DNA of 64,000 nucleotides from Puteibacter caeruleilacunae (GCA_005217565.1 SJCO01000004.1:124001-188000); one strand, 5' to 3'; shown: positions 35,263 through 46,087, counted from the first letter of the stretch. Notes: generated by a model not told the origin, from the letters alone. Numbers and translations are program-made.

Positions 35263-36482
35263 ATCTTGTTTTTCTGAAGTACATTTTCATAAAGTTCAAC
35301 ATAATCGTGATAACGATCTTGCTTATTGAACATTTCTTCGGCTCGCTGGCGACAGACATTCTGGTAATACGTTTTATTTTCATTGCCAAGCTTTTGGATT
35401 GCTTCCCACAAACCTTGTACATTTCCTTTCTCCACAACAATACCCGTATTTTGGTCAACCGCTTCAGGGCTGCCTCCTGTATTGTATGTAACTACAGGGG
35501 TACCACACGCCAATGCTTCAATATTGGTTGTTGGGAAGTTATCAACATCAGTTGGGTTTAGGAATACATCGGCCAAAGCATAAAGGCCTGCAAGTTCATC
35601 TACATTTTCGGTTCTTGCTATTCCAATAATATCTTCAGGTAATGTTTCAATCTGCGATTCATTCAATCCAACTAACACAATGCTGTAATCATTGCTAATA
35701 AGTTGACTGAGTTTTTCAAAATCAGCTAATCCCTTTCTTCTGTCCCAGGTACTTGCTACCCCTAACAGTATTTTCTGGTTATTTAGGTTGTATTTTTCTC
35801 TGAGCGTTGTATCATCAGCAATGTTGAATCGTTCAAGGTCAATACCATTATGGATTACCTCTACCTGATAATCTTTCAGAAATGATTCTTCAACCAATTG
35901 TTTTAACCAATGCGATGGAGTTACAATTCTCATGTTCTTCACACCAGTGAATAGCTCACGTTTCCGGATGAAGTTATTGCGACTGTTATCGCGCCACCAA
36001 CTTCCCGGATAACCTTTTTTATTCGGGCATTGCTGACACTGATCTTTCCATTTGTAGCAGTTTACAAAATCGAAATAACTACAGTGACCAGTAAACGACC
36101 AACAATCGTGAAATGTCCACACAACTGGTTTATTGGCTGTCTTTATATAATGAAATAATTCCTCAATATTCAGATAATATCCATGAACATTGTGCAGGTG
36201 AATAATATCGGGATTGATTTCTTTAACTGTTCTTACAAACTGTTTTGTCGCTCCCTTTGATCCAAATCCATGCAAGTCAAAGATTCTGGTTTTGAGTCCA
36301 TGGAGCTTAACATCTATTGGTGTGCCTATTTTAATAATATCACTACTACTACCATTGGCTCCTATTGTGCTACACCCAAAATAGCTGTTATAACCATGTT
36401 GTTTGGCTACAACTCCCAGGTCTTCAGCAATGCGACCAACACTTCCTTGGTTAGCGAGGGTATTTATTTGTAACAGTTTCAT
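35259..36482 (-). CDS. Glycosyltransferase, GT4
   Basis: 407 residues, GT-B. It starts MKLLQINTLANQGSVGRIAEDLG. HLHNVHGYYLNIEELF and WTFHDCWSFTGHCSYFDFVNCYKW with a Cys-rich CQQCPNKKGYPGSWW insert mark the acceptor side. ASTWDRRKGLADFEKL and NPTDVDNFPTTNIEALACGTPVV (EX7E) mark the donor side. Family members of this 'Cys-insert' type are common in colanic-acid-like loci. It overlaps the next gene by 4 bases. Confidence 0.85.
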   Translation of the reverse strand: MKLLQINTLANQGSVGRIAEDLGVVAKQHGYNSYFGCSTIGANGSSSDIIKIGTPIDVKLHGLKTRIFDLHGFGSKGATKQFVRTVKEINPDIIHLHNVHGYYLNIEELFHYIKTANKPVVWTFHDCWSFTGHCSYFDFVNCYKWKDQCQQCPNKKGYPGSWWRDNSRNNFIRKRELFTGVKNMRIVTPSHWLKQLVEESFLKDYQVEVIHNGIDLERFNIADDTTLREKYNLNNQKILLGVASTWDRRKGLADFEKLSQLISNDYSIVLVGLNESQIETLPEDIIGIARTENVDELAGLYALADVFLNPTDVDNFPTTNIEALACGTPVVTYNTGGSPEAVDQNTGIVVEKGNVQGLWEAIQKLGNENKTYYQNVCRQRAEEMFNKQDRYHDYVELYENVLQKNKI

Positions 36483-36491
36483 GTATCTATC

Positions 36492-37637
36492 TTATCGTTC
36501 AAATACGTCGTAATATTCGGCAAGCATTGCCTGATCATTAAAGATATTTGCTCTTTCAAGCGATTGTTTGTGGAAATGCTCTAATAATTCAGGATTAGTA
36601 ATATACTGTGACATTTTACTGGCAAGATCTGCATCGTCCTGCTCAGCCATTAATCCATACTTTCCCTGCTCTACCAATTCTCGACATCCACTACAGTTGG
36701 TTACAACTGTGGGTTTTCCTAGTATCATTGCTTCACAAAGTACCGTTGGCAAGGCTTCTGAAACAGAGCTCATCACAAAAGCATCGGCCGATTTTAAGAG
36801 GGAATAAGGATTTGACAAGAAACCGGCAAATGATATATAGTTGTTTAACTGATTCTCATCAACCAGTTTCTTTAGTTGGTCCTCTTCTGGTCCGCGCCCC
36901 GCAATGGTTACCAGGAACTCTTCTCCCTGGTCCTTTAATATCTTTGCAGCACGTATTAATCGATCGAATCCCTTTACTGGTAACAGGCTTCCAAGGGCCA
37001 CAAACTGAAATCGCGTATCAACTTTGTCTGCTTTTTCAACACAGGCCTTCTCTAGCACTCCGTTTGAATCGATTAAGTTATAAACCACGCGCATATCGTC
37101 ATATTCACCGAATACTTCCTTGAATTCTTCAAGTGCATCGTGCGATACAAAACAGATACCATCTAATCTACTATATCTTTCCTTGATTAACTTTTCGCGA
37201 TATGCTTTATTCTCATAGAAACGTGCAAAGTTGCGATACGATTTATACGAACTGTGTACCCATGTAAACCTCCGCTTTATTCCTTCTACAAAAAATAACA
37301 AGTTGGTAAAGTTGCTATCGAGAAAACTAATTCCTACATCAAAGGTTTGTTTTCCTAATTTACGTTGAATACGTTGTTTAAACAGCCATTCCCACCCTGT
37401 CTTCTTCTGCAATAGTGCCAGGATACGTACTACCAGATTGCTATTAAACAGATATGTAGTTTGAACCTCTTGTGGAACTTGCTTTACATACGGACCATAC
37501 TTCGCAACAACAACCAGGTGTACCTCATACCTGGTATAGTCAATCGCTTTGAACAAATTAATTAGTGTTCGCTCGGCACCTCCACCTGCGAGCGATGGCA
37601 TTAAAAACAATAGCCTGCGTTTAGTTACGTTCCCCAT
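36492..37637 (-). CDS. Glycosyltransferase, GT4
   Basis: 381 residues. FLMPSLAGGGAERTLINLF at the start (Gly-rich acceptor loop), VALGSLLPVKGFDRLIRAA, ITIAGRGPEEDQL-type text and MSSVSEALPTVLCEAMILGKPTVVT (EX7E), then CSGCRELVE. A retaining transferase; donor and linkage are not predictable. It overlaps the deacetylase paralogue 2 stop by 17 bases. Confidence 0.88.
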   Translation of the reverse strand: MGNVTKRRLLFLMPSLAGGGAERTLINLFKAIDYTRYEVHLVVVAKYGPYVKQVPQEVQTTYLFNSNLVVRILALLQKKTGWEWLFKQRIQRKLGKQTFDVGISFLDSNFTNLLFFVEGIKRRFTWVHSSYKSYRNFARFYENKAYREKLIKERYSRLDGICFVSHDALEEFKEVFGEYDDMRVVYNLIDSNGVLEKACVEKADKVDTRFQFVALGSLLPVKGFDRLIRAAKILKDQGEEFLVTIAGRGPEEDQLKKLVDENQLNNYISFAGFLSNPYSLLKSADAFVMSSVSEALPTVLCEAMILGKPTVVTNCSGCRELVEQGKYGLMAEQDDADLASKMSQYITNPELLEHFHKQSLERANIFNDQAMLAEYYDVFER

Positions 37638-38757
37638 ATTTAATCAAATCTCCGAGTTGGTCTGATGTCATAAACTCCACTCCAGGCCATTGTTTTAAAA
37701 TATTTTTTAATAATGTATCTAACATTTTGAGGTTGTCGTGCCTGTTGCGTTCATCGATATATCCAATAAAATTCAAACGATGAGCGCTAATTATAGCCGG
37801 TTTGTTCCACCTAAATGCAATACCTATACGACGTAAGCATTCTGATACTACATCCGCTCCGGGTTGCTGTGATGGCTCGAAATGTGCATTCCTTATTAAA
37901 TACCTTTGCTCATTAGCATTTCTTTCCCCTAAGTAATGTTTTTTGTAAAGATAGGAATGCCCTTTATTATTAAGCTTTGGCTGAATTTGGTTAGGGATTC
38001 CCTGAATATATTCTACTCCTTTTGACTGAAGTGCATCTTCATTTTTTTGATTCCAGATGTAGCAATTAGCAATGAAGCTTTTTGAGCGATACCCAAATTG
38101 TTTTTCGAAAAGATCCATTCCTTCCTGCAGAATTGTCGCTTTGTGCTCGTATTCACTTTCGGTGTAATAATCTAGCGCCTCCATAAAATCGAAACGAGTA
38201 CCTTCATTCACACCAGTGATACTAATCATCCGGTTTTTAAATGCTCTGAGCTGATGCTTTTCACCTCTTTGTAATCCTTTCAACCACTGATCTACATTTA
38301 AATGTTCGCGACCATGAAACTGTGGATGAAATATTTTAACACCTATCCCTTCTTTCCACAAATCAAATGCATTGTCGTGCGATGTATATTGTTTCAAAGT
38401 TTCGGTGAACAACTCGTAATGATACTCCTGATACTGTTCTTTCTCAATCGATGCAAAATTCGGATTTGCCATAACAGCATTCGCTGTTATTACTGGATGT
38501 TTTCCATTCTTATCAATATACCTAGTTAACACTTCATACATTGCATGAAGATCATTATTACTTGCCAAGGCATCGAATTTCATATACGGACAATCATCGA
38601 CCGGATAACCTTGTCGCTTTAATTTGTCGTATACATTTTTCGAAGGCATTCGTATGCTTCCCCAATCGTCTGACTCAATAACAACAATCTTCCGATTGGT
38701 TCTCCAACCTGGAATATTCAGAAGATTTTGCGTAATCGCTCGCTTCAAATTAACCAC
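37621..38757 (-). CDS. Polysaccharide deacetylase-like protein, paralogue 2
   Basis: 378 residues, about half identical to the protein at 34123-35262: NIPGWRTNRKIVVIESDDWG, QFHGREHLNVDQWLKGL and AIISAHRLNFIGYIDERNR. The same altered NodB motif 1 (ESDDW) and His motif are kept, so both copies look functional. The two are separated by two GT4 genes, suggesting each acts on a product of its neighbouring transferase. Confidence 0.75.
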   Translation of the reverse strand: MVNLKRAITQNLLNIPGWRTNRKIVVIESDDWGSIRMPSKNVYDKLKRQGYPVDDCPYMKFDALASNNDLHAMYEVLTRYIDKNGKHPVITANAVMANPNFASIEKEQYQEYHYELFTETLKQYTSHDNAFDLWKEGIGVKIFHPQFHGREHLNVDQWLKGLQRGEKHQLRAFKNRMISITGVNEGTRFDFMEALDYYTESEYEHKATILQEGMDLFEKQFGYRSKSFIANCYIWNQKNEDALQSKGVEYIQGIPNQIQPKLNNKGHSYLYKKHYLGERNANEQRYLIRNAHFEPSQQPGADVVSECLRRIGIAFRWNKPAIISAHRLNFIGYIDERNRHDNLKMLDTLLKNILKQWPGVEFMTSDQLGDLIKYGERN

Positions 38758-38765
38758 TGCTTTCT

Positions 38766-40046
38766 TTAAAATATCGATTTTACAAATTCGATGACCGGAG
38801 TTTGATCATCAATAAATAGTGCTATAATTGGATTTCCTAGAAATGTTAGAATTCCCATATAATCACATCCCACACGGAATTGGAATATCAATACAAAGGC
38901 CACAATTGGAATGGTAATCAAGCGCAAAATATACGTTCGATACTCTAAGCGACCATAGCTAAACATAAACACAAAAAGAGCGAAGATTATTTCATCAGAA
39001 ATCACCAAAAATCTTCCTCCCGAAGGCATTGAACTCACTAACTGCGCAAATGCTCCGACAAAGAGACCTAAGCCAAATAATTTATTAAAATCAGGGAAAA
39101 ATTCAGCAATGGTTTTCCGATACATATACGCAACAATGATCCATACATACCGCACATAACCTAGTGCATTTTTTGCAAAATGAACATGCCATGAATTCTG
39201 ACTAGATATCTCAGCTAGTTTCTCCACATATGCCTCATTTCCGTAACTTTCCATTCGTGACTGAAGAAAACTGGGAACATAGCCATCTAGGCTCTCCATA
39301 AAATTCAGGTTAACCTCGCTTAGTAATGATGCCAGGATATAAGCAATAAACAACACTGTTATGTTATTAGGCAACAACATCCAACCAAACAGTAATCCGA
39401 TTGGTATAACGAATGATAAATGGACAAGCGGGGTCATTAAACACCAATAAATTCCAGCCTTTTCTTCATACAACAAATAACGAAGCACGCCATATAGGAA
39501 TATCTGTGCAGCGGTCCACATTCGTACACCATTAATATTCCATATCGGATTAACCAGAACATAAGCAATTAAAAACAGGATGACCATGATATCCATACGG
39601 TCCTTCAACAATCGCAATACCATCAATATATTACTCGCATAGAAGTATCCAAACACTCCTCCAAATAATGCAAACAGAAATCTTGCATCTTCGGTAAACA
39701 AAGAAATAATCCAGGTTGCCAATGGCTGATAGATATCCATTTTGTCAGTCTCTGAACTATACAACATAGAAACGACATCTCCCAAGCCATAAGAGTCGCG
39801 ATGCATTTCGATCAAATCCATGGCATAACGAGCAGAATCGGCACCATTAGGATCAAGAGGATCGGCAAATACGAACACAAAGCCAAAATAGGTAAAGAAC
39901 AGAACCATAATCAGCTTTGCCGATGGTATTTCATTGTTCTTTATGGCATACCACAATCCTCCAAGTGGCCAAAGCAAGAATAAGAATACTTTGTCGACCG
40001 GGAAAAAGGTTAAATATCTTGAAAAAGTTGTTCTGGAATACTCCAT
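38766..40046 (-). CDS. EpsG/Wzy-like O-unit polymerase
   Basis: 426 residues with about ten hydrophobic helices. LDPNGADSARYAMDLIEMHR, then QPLATWIISLF and FALFGGVFGYFYASNILMV match the EpsG family, whose long loop after helix 2 or 3 has the D-x-x-R/Y pattern. It would link repeat units at the periplasmic face after Wzx flipping. It follows a GT4 gene and precedes a deacetylase, in the usual mixed order of glycan loci. Confidence 0.8.
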   Translation of the reverse strand: MEYSRTTFSRYLTFFPVDKVFLFLLWPLGGLWYAIKNNEIPSAKLIMVLFFTYFGFVFVFADPLDPNGADSARYAMDLIEMHRDSYGLGDVVSMLYSSETDKMDIYQPLATWIISLFTEDARFLFALFGGVFGYFYASNILMVLRLLKDRMDIMVILFLIAYVLVNPIWNINGVRMWTAAQIFLYGVLRYLLYEEKAGIYWCLMTPLVHLSFVIPIGLLFGWMLLPNNITVLFIAYILASLLSEVNLNFMESLDGYVPSFLQSRMESYGNEAYVEKLAEISSQNSWHVHFAKNALGYVRYVWIIVAYMYRKTIAEFFPDFNKLFGLGLFVGAFAQLVSSMPSGGRFLVISDEIIFALFVFMFSYGRLEYRTYILRLITIPIVAFVLIFQFRVGCDYMGILTFLGNPIIALFIDDQTPVIEFVKSIF

Positions 40047-40065
40047 TTTGAGTTTTAGTTTGCCT

Positions 40066-41163
40066 CTATAAGTTTAAAAATTTACTGCAAACATTTTCGA
40101 TGCGATATTGTTCTACATCGGTAATTTTATAAGCTCCTGTATAATCTCCTGCCAAAAAGCAATTGATACTAACAGTATCGAGTTCTTTTGTTATATTGAG
40201 TACTGGTCGCTTTACTAAAGCATAATCGATAAGTTTACTTGGTAATTGTACACCTGTATTATTATCAAAATTCACTAAAAAATCGGTTGTTGTCATAAAT
40301 TTCAAAAGCTCATGACGTGGCACATATGACGAAATAATAAGTTTTTCGCCCAACCGCTCTTTGAATTCGGCCAATATCCCTTCGTTATTGGTAAAAACAT
40401 GGAATCTAAAGTCGTTCGTCACCTGAGTTAGATACTCAAGAAATGCTCGAGGGTCTCGAATTCCAGGAATAAATCCACCAGCATAAACAAACGTAGGAAC
40501 TTGGTTGTTTGGTGCACAATCGGCGCCAGGGACAGGTTCCATTTTGAATCCTTGAGGAATAATACTAATCTTTGAATGAAACTCCTCATAATATCCTCTC
40601 TTAGCCCCTTCAACAGGAATGGTTACATGATCGGCTTTACGCATAAACCATTTCTCAACAAACTTAAAATGCGGAAGTTTTTTAAAAGTATCAGTTTCGC
40701 ATCCCATATATGGATCTCCACAATCGGCCACCCATTTTTTTGCAATTTGATGATTCCTTTTTCTGGCTCTTGCTACTCCCCAATGTACTGGATAAGGTAC
40801 GGCATTTGATATCATTAAATCGTACCCACTTTTGTTTTTGAGGGCTTTTTTCACCATGTAATAGAGTTCGATATCGGGAAACTCAAATAAGAGAAGGAAT
40901 ACTCGCACCAGCAATCGGGTAAGTAAATAACCGAATTTTGATTGCCCAAAATCAGGTGCTTTCCATTTTCGCTTTCCAAGATTTTCAATTGTAATGCCAA
41001 AGTCTTTGGCCATCTTGCCATAATCTTCATCTTCAAAGACCGTAAGAACAGTTACATCATGTCCCTGTCTCGAAAATTCCTTCGCCAGTTCAGTTGCCCT
41101 ATTGGCACGTGGTGTATTAACTGGATAAAAGAATGAAGAGACAATCAATATTTTTTGCTTCAT
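40066..41163 (-). CDS. Glycosyltransferase, GT4-like
   Basis: 365 residues. SSFFYPVNTPRANRATELAKEF at the N-terminus, then KKWVADCGDPYMGCETDTF. In the donor domain, FVYAGGFIPGIRDPRAFLEYL, NNEGILAEFKERLGEKLI and LVNFDNNTGVQLPSKLIDYAL show the nucleotide contact. A GT-B enzyme without an obvious EX7E, so fairly divergent. 24 bases separate it from the GT2 gene. Confidence 0.72.
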   Translation of the reverse strand: MKQKILIVSSFFYPVNTPRANRATELAKEFSRQGHDVTVLTVFEDEDYGKMAKDFGITIENLGKRKWKAPDFGQSKFGYLLTRLLVRVFLLLFEFPDIELYYMVKKALKNKSGYDLMISNAVPYPVHWGVARARKRNHQIAKKWVADCGDPYMGCETDTFKKLPHFKFVEKWFMRKADHVTIPVEGAKRGYYEEFHSKISIIPQGFKMEPVPGADCAPNNQVPTFVYAGGFIPGIRDPRAFLEYLTQVTNDFRFHVFTNNEGILAEFKERLGEKLIISSYVPRHELLKFMTTTDFLVNFDNNTGVQLPSKLIDYALVKRPVLNITKELDTVSINCFLAGDYTGAYKITDVEQYRIENVCSKFLNL

Positions 41164-41186
41164 TGAAAGAATTGTTAGTTGTGATG

Positions 41187-42122
41187 TTACACTTTTCCCT
41201 TAAAAAACTTATTACCAAAAGTATAACCTATCAGTAAAAAATCTTTTATTCGTAACTTTAAATAGTTTGCACTTATCACCCTTAAATATAAGCTTGAAAT
41301 CCTTAAAAATCGACCAAAACTAAGCGTCTCATCGTATCTAGCAGCACGAATAAAGTCTCTAAATTTCGTCAATGCCTGCTCCTGAACAATTTCCTTATGC
41401 TCAGTACTACTGGATATTCGTGCATATCGATAAACTCTACCTCTACATTTTAATATATCTATCGAATTGTTAGTATCTCTCGAACTTTGTCCGGGTGACT
41501 GATAATAAAAGTAATGTGGTTTATCGTAGTAAATGATAGATTTACAACTCAATACACACTTCATTGAAAACTCTTGATCTTCCATTAGTTTCATGTCTTC
41601 TGAAAAGGTAATATTGTTATCACTAACGATACTCCTCCGCACAAAAAGACTATGCATATAGCCACCAATTCTATCGCTGTTTAAATAGGATGTTTTATCG
41701 TAAGATAGAATGGTGTAATTTCCTGTTAATTTACGCTGTTCATTTCTGACATAGGCTGGCTTACTTACTAACCTTAACAAGTCTACCTCAGGAAACTCAT
41801 TCAGAATATCAACAATATCCTCTATCATATTCTCTGCGATCCAGTCATCGGAATCAACGAACATTAAGTAATCGCCTGAAGCTTTTGTTAATGCTAAATT
41901 TCTGGCACTTGAAACACCATTATTGGCAGTATGACTAACTTTAAGTCGATCATCAATCTTTGCTAATTCATCCAGAATCACACCTGACATATCATTCGAT
42001 CCATCGTTAACAGCAATAACTTCAATCTTCCAATATGTTTGATGCAATATACTGGTTATACACTCCAGAATGTAATCTTCGGAATTGTATACAGGAACGA
42101 TTATTGATATTAGGTGTTTCAT
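41187..42122 (-). CDS. Glycosyltransferase family 2
   Basis: 311 residues, GT-A fold. ISIIVPVYNSEDYILECI, SILHQTYWKIEVIAVNDGS and LMFVDSDDWI (DxD) are visible. It is inverting and metal dependent, acting on the cytosolic lipid-linked intermediate. The C-terminal part is helical (KFRDFIRAARYDETLS), without membrane helices. Confidence 0.9.
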   Translation of the reverse strand: MKHLISIIVPVYNSEDYILECITSILHQTYWKIEVIAVNDGSNDMSGVILDELAKIDDRLKVSHTANNGVSSARNLALTKASGDYLMFVDSDDWIAENMIEDIVDILNEFPEVDLLRLVSKPAYVRNEQRKLTGNYTILSYDKTSYLNSDRIGGYMHSLFVRRSIVSDNNITFSEDMKLMEDQEFSMKCVLSCKSIIYYDKPHYFYYQSPGQSSRDTNNSIDILKCRGRVYRYARISSSTEHKEIVQEQALTKFRDFIRAARYDETLSFGRFLRISSLYLRVISANYLKLRIKDFLLIGYTFGNKFFKGKV

Positions 42123-42133
42123 ATAAATTCGGG

Positions 42134-43657
42134 TTACGATTTATGGTTCGTAGATTTCAGAAAAGTTAAGTCACGAACAATTGGCACACGCTGTAACATG
42201 GGCTGAATACTTTCAAGATAATCAAGTTTTACGATCTTCGAAGTTAATAGTAATAGTAGCACATAGATGATGAAACAGACTACAGTTTGAACAATAATCA
42301 ACTCTGACGGCCATAAATTATTGACTAATAACCTCAATACGACTAGCACAAGTACTCCATGCAAAAAATAAGACCCCATCTTCTTTATCGGTAACAAATC
42401 TAGATATCTGGTATTTAATACCTTTGCAATATGACGTAAGCCAAATAATATTTTTAGTATTTCTACTGAGCTTACAATGATAATTATTGAATATGGACTA
42501 CGAAATAGATACATACTAGCAATTCCTAATGACCAAACCATTAAAAATTCAAATAAGTGCAATCGTGAATAAAACTTTGTAAGTCCAAGTCCAAGTATTA
42601 ATGGAGCAAATACCACTACCTGAAAGAATGATATCATCGAATATATACAGAAAAAATTTGCTGATTCGATATAGGCCTTGCCATACAATATTTCGAAGAT
42701 TTCGACAGAGAAAAATACAAAAAACAATACCGATGGATAAATCAATTTAACAGATTTCATCAATGATCGAGTCCACAATTCTTTTATCTCTGTAGTATCA
42801 TCTAAATTAACAGTCAGCTTTGAAAACAACGGAGCTAGCACAGTTATTACAGCATTTGTTATCATACCCACAAAAGGTAACTGCAATTTTCCGGTAGCAT
42901 ATACAGCAAATACTTCTTCTCCAAAATATCTACTAATAAAAAACTGATCAGCAGCCCTTGTTCCTACCCCTAGTAAAGTTGCCAACATTAGAGGAATACT
43001 ATAAGTCAACAGCTCTTTAGTTTTAACACCTGAGTCTCCAGTATCGACATTTTTATAAGGTTTTCCTTTTAAACTAAGTCCAAACCATAATAAGACAAAT
43101 GATGACGCCAACCAACCATATACTGCATCAATATAAGAGCCTTGAAAAACAACAACAGGAATTAATATTGAAAACAACAGTACCATACGACTTACTGTAT
43201 GATATATAGCCACATAATGTGTTCTTTTTAGAGTCGAATAAATCCCTTCGATACCCAATGTAGGCAAAAGCAACATGGGTATGGGTGAAAACACCTTCAA
43301 TGAGTAAGCAAGTTTTTCATTCTTCAGTATGGTTGCTATCAATCCAGAAGAAAAGAATAATACACACGAAAAAATAAAACCAAGAATCAGCAATACTATA
43401 GTAAACCGCTTAACAACATCCTTTTGCTTCTCAATTGAGAATCGAGGTAAAAAATATGCATATGCACTAGGTATTCCAGCTGAGAACAAAACCAATAGCG
43501 AATTATAAACATATAGAATCTGTTTATAAGTTCCATAGTCTGATTTTGACATGTACCTAACCAGCACCATAGAGCTAACGATACTCATCAGGAAAGCAGA
43601 AAGACTCCCCAATGCAACCCATACAGCCTGCTGCGTATTACTTTTAAACGTCACCAT
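42134..43657 (-). CDS. Wzx-type oligosaccharide flippase
   Basis: 507 residues with about 12-14 membrane helices. The start (VWVALGSLSAFLMSIVSSMV...SKSDYGTYKQILYVY) is the typical polysaccharide-synthase/flippase opening. The GTRAADQFFISRYFGEEVFAVY region matches the second-half repeat. It moves undecaprenyl-PP-linked repeat units across the inner membrane and pairs with the EpsG/Wzy-like polymerase. Confidence 0.88.
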   Translation of the reverse strand: MVTFKSNTQQAVWVALGSLSAFLMSIVSSMVLVRYMSKSDYGTYKQILYVYNSLLVLFSAGIPSAYAYFLPRFSIEKQKDVVKRFTIVLLILGFIFSCVLFFSSGLIATILKNEKLAYSLKVFSPIPMLLLPTLGIEGIYSTLKRTHYVAIYHTVSRMVLLFSILIPVVVFQGSYIDAVYGWLASSFVLLWFGLSLKGKPYKNVDTGDSGVKTKELLTYSIPLMLATLLGVGTRAADQFFISRYFGEEVFAVYATGKLQLPFVGMITNAVITVLAPLFSKLTVNLDDTTEIKELWTRSLMKSVKLIYPSVLFFVFFSVEIFEILYGKAYIESANFFCIYSMISFFQVVVFAPLILGLGLTKFYSRLHLFEFLMVWSLGIASMYLFRSPYSIIIIVSSVEILKILFGLRHIAKVLNTRYLDLLPIKKMGSYFLHGVLVLVVLRLLVNNLWPSELIIVQTVVCFIIYVLLLLLTSKIVKLDYLESIQPMLQRVPIVRDLTFLKSTNHKS

Positions 43658-43680
43658 TCTCTCTACTTCCTTCTGTGGAA

Positions 43681-44847
43681 CTATCTTTTTAATGCTGTTA
43701 CAATTCGCTCACATGCTCTTCCATCGCCGTAAGGGTTATTGGCTCGTGCCATTTTCTCGTAGGCTGAGTTACTTAGTAATAACTCTGAAACCTCTTTAGT
43801 TATGGAGTCGTAGTTGGTTCCAACTAATTTCACGGTACCTGCATGAACTGCTTCCGGACGCTCTGTTGTATCACGCATCACCAATACTGGTTTTCCCAAT
43901 CCTGGCGCTTCTTCCTGAATACCTCCCGAATCGGTTAGTACAAGGAAACTCTTGCTCATCAAATACACAAAAGGAAGATACTCCAAAGGCTCAATAAAGT
44001 GCACATTGCTCTGTGTTTCCTTCCCAAACACCTCCTGAATAGGTTTGCGCACATTTGGATTTAGGTGCATTGGATAGATAAAATCAACATCTTGATGTTC
44101 TTCGGCTAAAGTTTTAATGGCACGACAAATACTAAGGAAACCTTCTCCAAAGTTTTCTCGACGATGCCCTGTAATAAGTACCAAGCGACGTTTTTTGCTT
44201 GCATCAAGGTAACGCTCAACAACATCTGCATTTAATCCTGAACTTACGAGCTTAGTCTCTACCTCGGTTCTCAATTCATCGCGATGTTTGATTTGATCAA
44301 GTACCATATACAATGCATCAATCACTGTATTACCAGTAACATGAATACTATCCTCATTTACATTTTCTGTCAACAGGTTTTCTTTGCTAAGCTCTGTTGG
44401 AGCAAAATGATACTGAGCAATACGTCCTGTACATTGGCGGTTGATTTCTTCAGGCCAGGGACTGTAGATATTGTGCGTGCGCAGTCCTGCCTCAATATGA
44501 GCTACTGTAAATTGTTGATAAAATGCAGCCAACGCTGTTGCCATTGAAGTAGTTGTGTCGCCATGCACCAACACCAAGTCTGGCTTACAATCATTAAGGA
44601 CATCGCGCATTCCCAGTAAAACCCTTGCTGTAATATCATATAAATCCTGACCTTTCTTCATCAAATTAAGGTCATAATCAGTCTCTATTTGAAATAGATC
44701 AAGTACCTGATCAAGCATCTCGCGATGCTGAGCTGTTACACACACTTTTGTCTCAAATTGCTTAGAATGTTTCTGGAACTCCTTCACCAATGGTGCCATT
44801 TTTATGGCCTCAGGACGTGTACCAAAAACAAGTAATATTTTTTTCAT
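43681..44847 (-). CDS. wecB: UDP-N-acetylglucosamine 2-epimerase (non-hydrolysing)
   Basis: 388 residues: [84 protein letters not shown] and [22 protein letters not shown] are all present in order. It makes UDP-ManNAc from UDP-GlcNAc and is encoded 13 bases after the dehydrogenase gene. Confidence 0.96.
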   Translation of the reverse strand: MKKILLVFGTRPEAIKMAPLVKEFQKHSKQFETKVCVTAQHREMLDQVLDLFQIETDYDLNLMKKGQDLYDITARVLLGMRDVLNDCKPDLVLVHGDTTTSMATALAAFYQQFTVAHIEAGLRTHNIYSPWPEEINRQCTGRIAQYHFAPTELSKENLLTENVNEDSIHVTGNTVIDALYMVLDQIKHRDELRTEVETKLVSSGLNADVVERYLDASKKRRLVLITGHRRENFGEGFLSICRAIKTLAEEHQDVDFIYPMHLNPNVRKPIQEVFGKETQSNVHFIEPLEYLPFVYLMSKSFLVLTDSGGIQEEAPGLGKPVLVMRDTTERPEAVHAGTVKLVGTNYDSITKEVSELLLSNSAYEKMARANNPYGDGRACERIVTALKR

Positions 44848-44860
44848 CGTGTTCTAATTT

Positions 44861-46087
44861 CTATTTCAATACGCCACAGAAATCAAGGATTTCATTATTA
44901 TCATCCTCTTTTACCAGACCTTTAAATTCATTATGTGCCACCAAAAATACGACAATATCCGCCTGATTATATGCTTCCTTATAATCTGTTAACTTAAAGA
45001 TATTATGTTCCTTCACATTAGGTTCGACAAACATGAGTTCACAATTATTGCAACTCTGCATAATCTTTTGAGCAATATACTTTGCTGGTGATTCGCGTAG
45101 ATCGTCGATATTGGGTTTAAATGCTAGTCCCATAACTGCCACTTTGGGTACTCTTCCATGTTGTAATTGAAACTGCAACATAGCATTATGTGTTTTTTCG
45201 GCACACCAAAAGGCTTTATAGTTATTAATTTTTCGTGCTGATGCTATTATATTTGCCTCAGCAGGGTACTCAGAAACAATAAACCAAGGATCTACTGCAA
45301 TACAATGACCACCAACTCCACATCCTGGTTGTAGGATATTTACGCGAGGGTGACGATTGGCTAGTTCAATTAATTCCCAAACATTAATATCAGCTTTATC
45401 ACAAATAAGTGATAACTCATTGGCAAAAGCAATCTGCACATCACGAGATGAGTTCTCAGTAAGTTTACACATCTCGGCTGTACGTGCATTGGTCCCATGT
45501 AAATCACCCTCGACAAATGTTTGATAAAATGCCACGGCTTTTTCAGTCGATTCAGGATTTACTCCCCCAATCACACGATCGTTATGTACTAATTCGTAGA
45601 TTACATTCCCAGGCAACACACGCTCTGGACAGTACGCAATGTATATTTCATCCTTTAATTCTGGACGTGCATTATAAATCAACTCGGCCATCTTCTCAGT
45701 TGTTCCAACTGGCGATGTAGATTCAATAATATATAAATCACCTTTCTTTAGATAGGGAAGTATAGAGCGCGTAGCTGCTTCTACAAATGTAATATCGGGC
45801 TCATGATCGCCTTTAAATGGTGTAGGTACTACGATAAGGTATACATCACTCTCCTGTGGTTTGGTTGATGCAACCAATTTACCTGTAGATACTACTTTCT
45901 TACAGAGGTCCTCTAGTCCGGGTTCCACAATATGTATTCTTCCCTCGTTAATGGTATCTACCACTGACGGATTGATATCAACCCCAGTAACCTGCCCATT
46001 TTTATCTGCTGCAATTATTGCTGTTGGCAGTCCAATATACCCCAACCCCATAAAACACGCCTTCGTTTCACACGTTATCTTCATCAT
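44861..46087 (-). CDS. wecC: UDP-N-acetyl-D-mannosamine dehydrogenase
   Basis: 408 residues. CFMGLGYIGLPTAIIAADK (NAD site), YIIESTSPVGTT, YCPERVLPGN, the catalytic Cys in LQPGCGVGGHCIAVDPWF and the C-terminal AVMGLAFKPNIDDLRESPA are visible. It oxidises UDP-ManNAc to UDP-ManNAcA. With WecB it gives a uronic acid building block for the glycan, explaining a negative charge. Confidence 0.95.
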   Translation of the reverse strand: MMKITCETKACFMGLGYIGLPTAIIAADKNGQVTGVDINPSVVDTINEGRIHIVEPGLEDLCKKVVSTGKLVASTKPQESDVYLIVVPTPFKGDHEPDITFVEAATRSILPYLKKGDLYIIESTSPVGTTEKMAELIYNARPELKDEIYIAYCPERVLPGNVIYELVHNDRVIGGVNPESTEKAVAFYQTFVEGDLHGTNARTAEMCKLTENSSRDVQIAFANELSLICDKADINVWELIELANRHPRVNILQPGCGVGGHCIAVDPWFIVSEYPAEANIIASARKINNYKAFWCAEKTHNAMLQFQLQHGRVPKVAVMGLAFKPNIDDLRESPAKYIAQKIMQSCNNCELMFVEPNVKEHNIFKLTDYKEAYNQADIVVFLVAHNEFKGLVKEDDNNEILDFCGVLK

